From Maylandia zebra (taxonomy: Eukaryota > Chordata > Actinopteri > Cichliformes > Cichlidae): a stretch of DNA of 64,000 bases. The notes beneath the pieces were generated by a model, which was not told where the DNA came from, did not search any database, and worked only from the letters and a program-made list of their open reading frames with translations. The stretch is taken from assembly GCF_041146795.1 (NCBI RefSeq), contig NC_135170.1, forward strand, positions 22,314,033 to 22,378,032, read 5' to 3'. Each line of letters begins with the position of its first letter. The first letter of the stretch is position 1. The position numbers and the translations under genes were made by a program. This document shows, piece by piece, positions 63,146 to 64,000 of this stretch.

Positions 63146-63712
63146 CTTGCAAAGATACCGGTCTGGCACAACTCCCTCCCACATTCCTCCCACATTTCCG
63201 GATTTTTCTTGGACACGCGTTGAGACGCGAATGTACACGCGTCAAATTAGGGGCGTTTGGGGCGTTTTATTCGCGTCCATCGCGTTCGGTGTGAACACAC
63301 CGTTATGCTGGGCAGAGGGGGGAGGGGCGGTAGTTATACTCAGTAGCACAGGAACAGAGCCAGAGGGAGAGAGAGAGAAAGAGAGCCAGGGACAACAACG
63401 TCACATTAGAAAGGTATAGTAATCATCCACAACTATTTTCGGTTGCAGATGATAAAGGATTCAGAAAGTTTATTCATGCAGGCCCATATGACAGAGAATA
63501 TGCATCTTCTTTTTGTTTTCATATTATAATTTATATTTAATTGTGTTGTGGTTTGCAGTGTTTTGTGTTGTTTTCACTTTAAATTTGTAAAAGGAAAAAG
63601 CTGAAAATTTAAATAGTTAAAAGTTGAAATGTGAATACTTGATTTTTGTATTATATGATTTATTTATTACATTTTATGTGGAGTGAAAAAATAAAAGTAT
63701 ATTTACAGTGGC

Positions 63713-63830
63713 CCCTACAGACAAAGCACATACAAACTTCAAATCACGTACGAACTCTGAAGCACGTACAAACTCCAAAACACGTACAAACTCCAAAACA
63801 CGTAAAAACTCCAAAACACGTACAAAAGAC
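63713..63830. repeat. 18-bp tandem repeat
   Basis: Five to six copies of a unit like CACGTACAAACTCCAAAA run from about 63745 to 63825, with more degenerate units before them (CACATACAAACTTCAAAT). They follow GTGGCCCCTACAGACAAAGC, which looks like the start of a mobile element. The element's other end lies beyond the window. Confidence 0.75.
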
Positions 63831-64000
63831 AACAGAAGTGCTCCAGGATGCTGGGCGCAGTGTTGAGCTTTTGTTACCGAGTGGCTACACAAGCCAGTAA
63901 GTACCAACGACCGGATTTGGTGTGTGGTAGTAACAGGTAAATGAACTTTTTTTTTAAATTATTTGAATATATATGAGTGCCTGTGTAGAAATACACAAAC

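Larger units (their letters stand above)
59736..63302. mobile_element. PIF/Harbinger transposon (3.57 kb) with TTA duplication
   Basis: TTA lies at 59733-59735 and 63303-63305. The ends are matching inverted repeats beginning CGGTGTGTTCACACCGAACG and continuing CGATGGACGCGAATA on both sides. The first 16 bases are themselves palindromic. The two genes are convergent: a MADF-like gene on the plus strand in the left part, and a HARBI1-type transposase on the minus strand in the right part. This is the standard two-protein Harbinger arrangement. Both genes are damaged. Subterminal regions are rich in CGCG motifs. Confidence 0.9.

Noticed and set aside
63713-63830. CRISPR-like array
   Set aside because: The 18-bp units are directly adjacent with no unique spacers, and the genome is eukaryotic.

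Overview
The window is vertebrate nuclear DNA, almost certainly from a teleost fish. Coding sequence is broken into many short exons with GT-AG borders, and most of the rest is nested transposable elements of kinds common in fish: a Helentron, L2 and CR1/Rex1 LINEs, a Gypsy element, hAT, PIF/Harbinger and piggyBac elements, and a tRNA-derived SINE. A percomorph such as a cichlid would fit, but I cannot prove the species. Two real host genes were found. They are tandem paralogues of a nuclear dynamin-like GTPase of the SLIP-GC (NUGGC) type, both on the minus strand.

Layout. 1-1310 is flanking DNA with a 38-bp perfect palindrome. 1311-3918 is a non-autonomous Helentron relative. 3919-21279 is a roughly 17.4-kb Helentron on the minus strand. 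Its protein of about 2,425 residues is built from three exons: a cysteine-protease-like domain, an array of 18-residue basic repeats, zinc-finger-like cysteines, HUH Rep, PIF1-type helicase and an AP-type endonuclease. Both ends can be read: a 5' terminal palindrome, and a 3' subterminal inverted copy of the 5' end followed by a hairpin and CTAG. Its 3' end abuts the 5' region of the smaller element head to tail. A 1.75-kb copy of its own 5' region sits downstream of its ORF inside a hAT remnant, flanked by a 20-bp direct repeat.

21280-24490 holds an L2 fragment, microsatellites and an unidentified ORF. 24496-34369 is SLIP-GC copy A: 20 coding exons and an open frame of 784 codons when I join them by phase. 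34700-39230 is intergenic, with a hAT-Charlie element carrying a SINE, a candidate LTR and a solo LTR. 39293-50113 is SLIP-GC copy B: 21 coding exons including one duplicated exon, open for 828 codons. Both proteins have an N-terminal SAM-like domain, basic nuclear-localisation-like clusters, and G1, G3 and G4 GTPase motifs.

50793-64000 is a stack of transposons. It holds a short Harbinger element, then an L2 LINE split by a complete 4.3-kb Gypsy element with 140-bp LTRs and by a CR1/Rex1-type LINE. An inverted L2 fragment follows, then a 3.57-kb PIF/Harbinger element with a MADF-like gene and a broken transposase, and finally an 18-bp tandem repeat. Exon coordinates were worked out by eye from splice borders and reading phase and have not been checked against transcripts.
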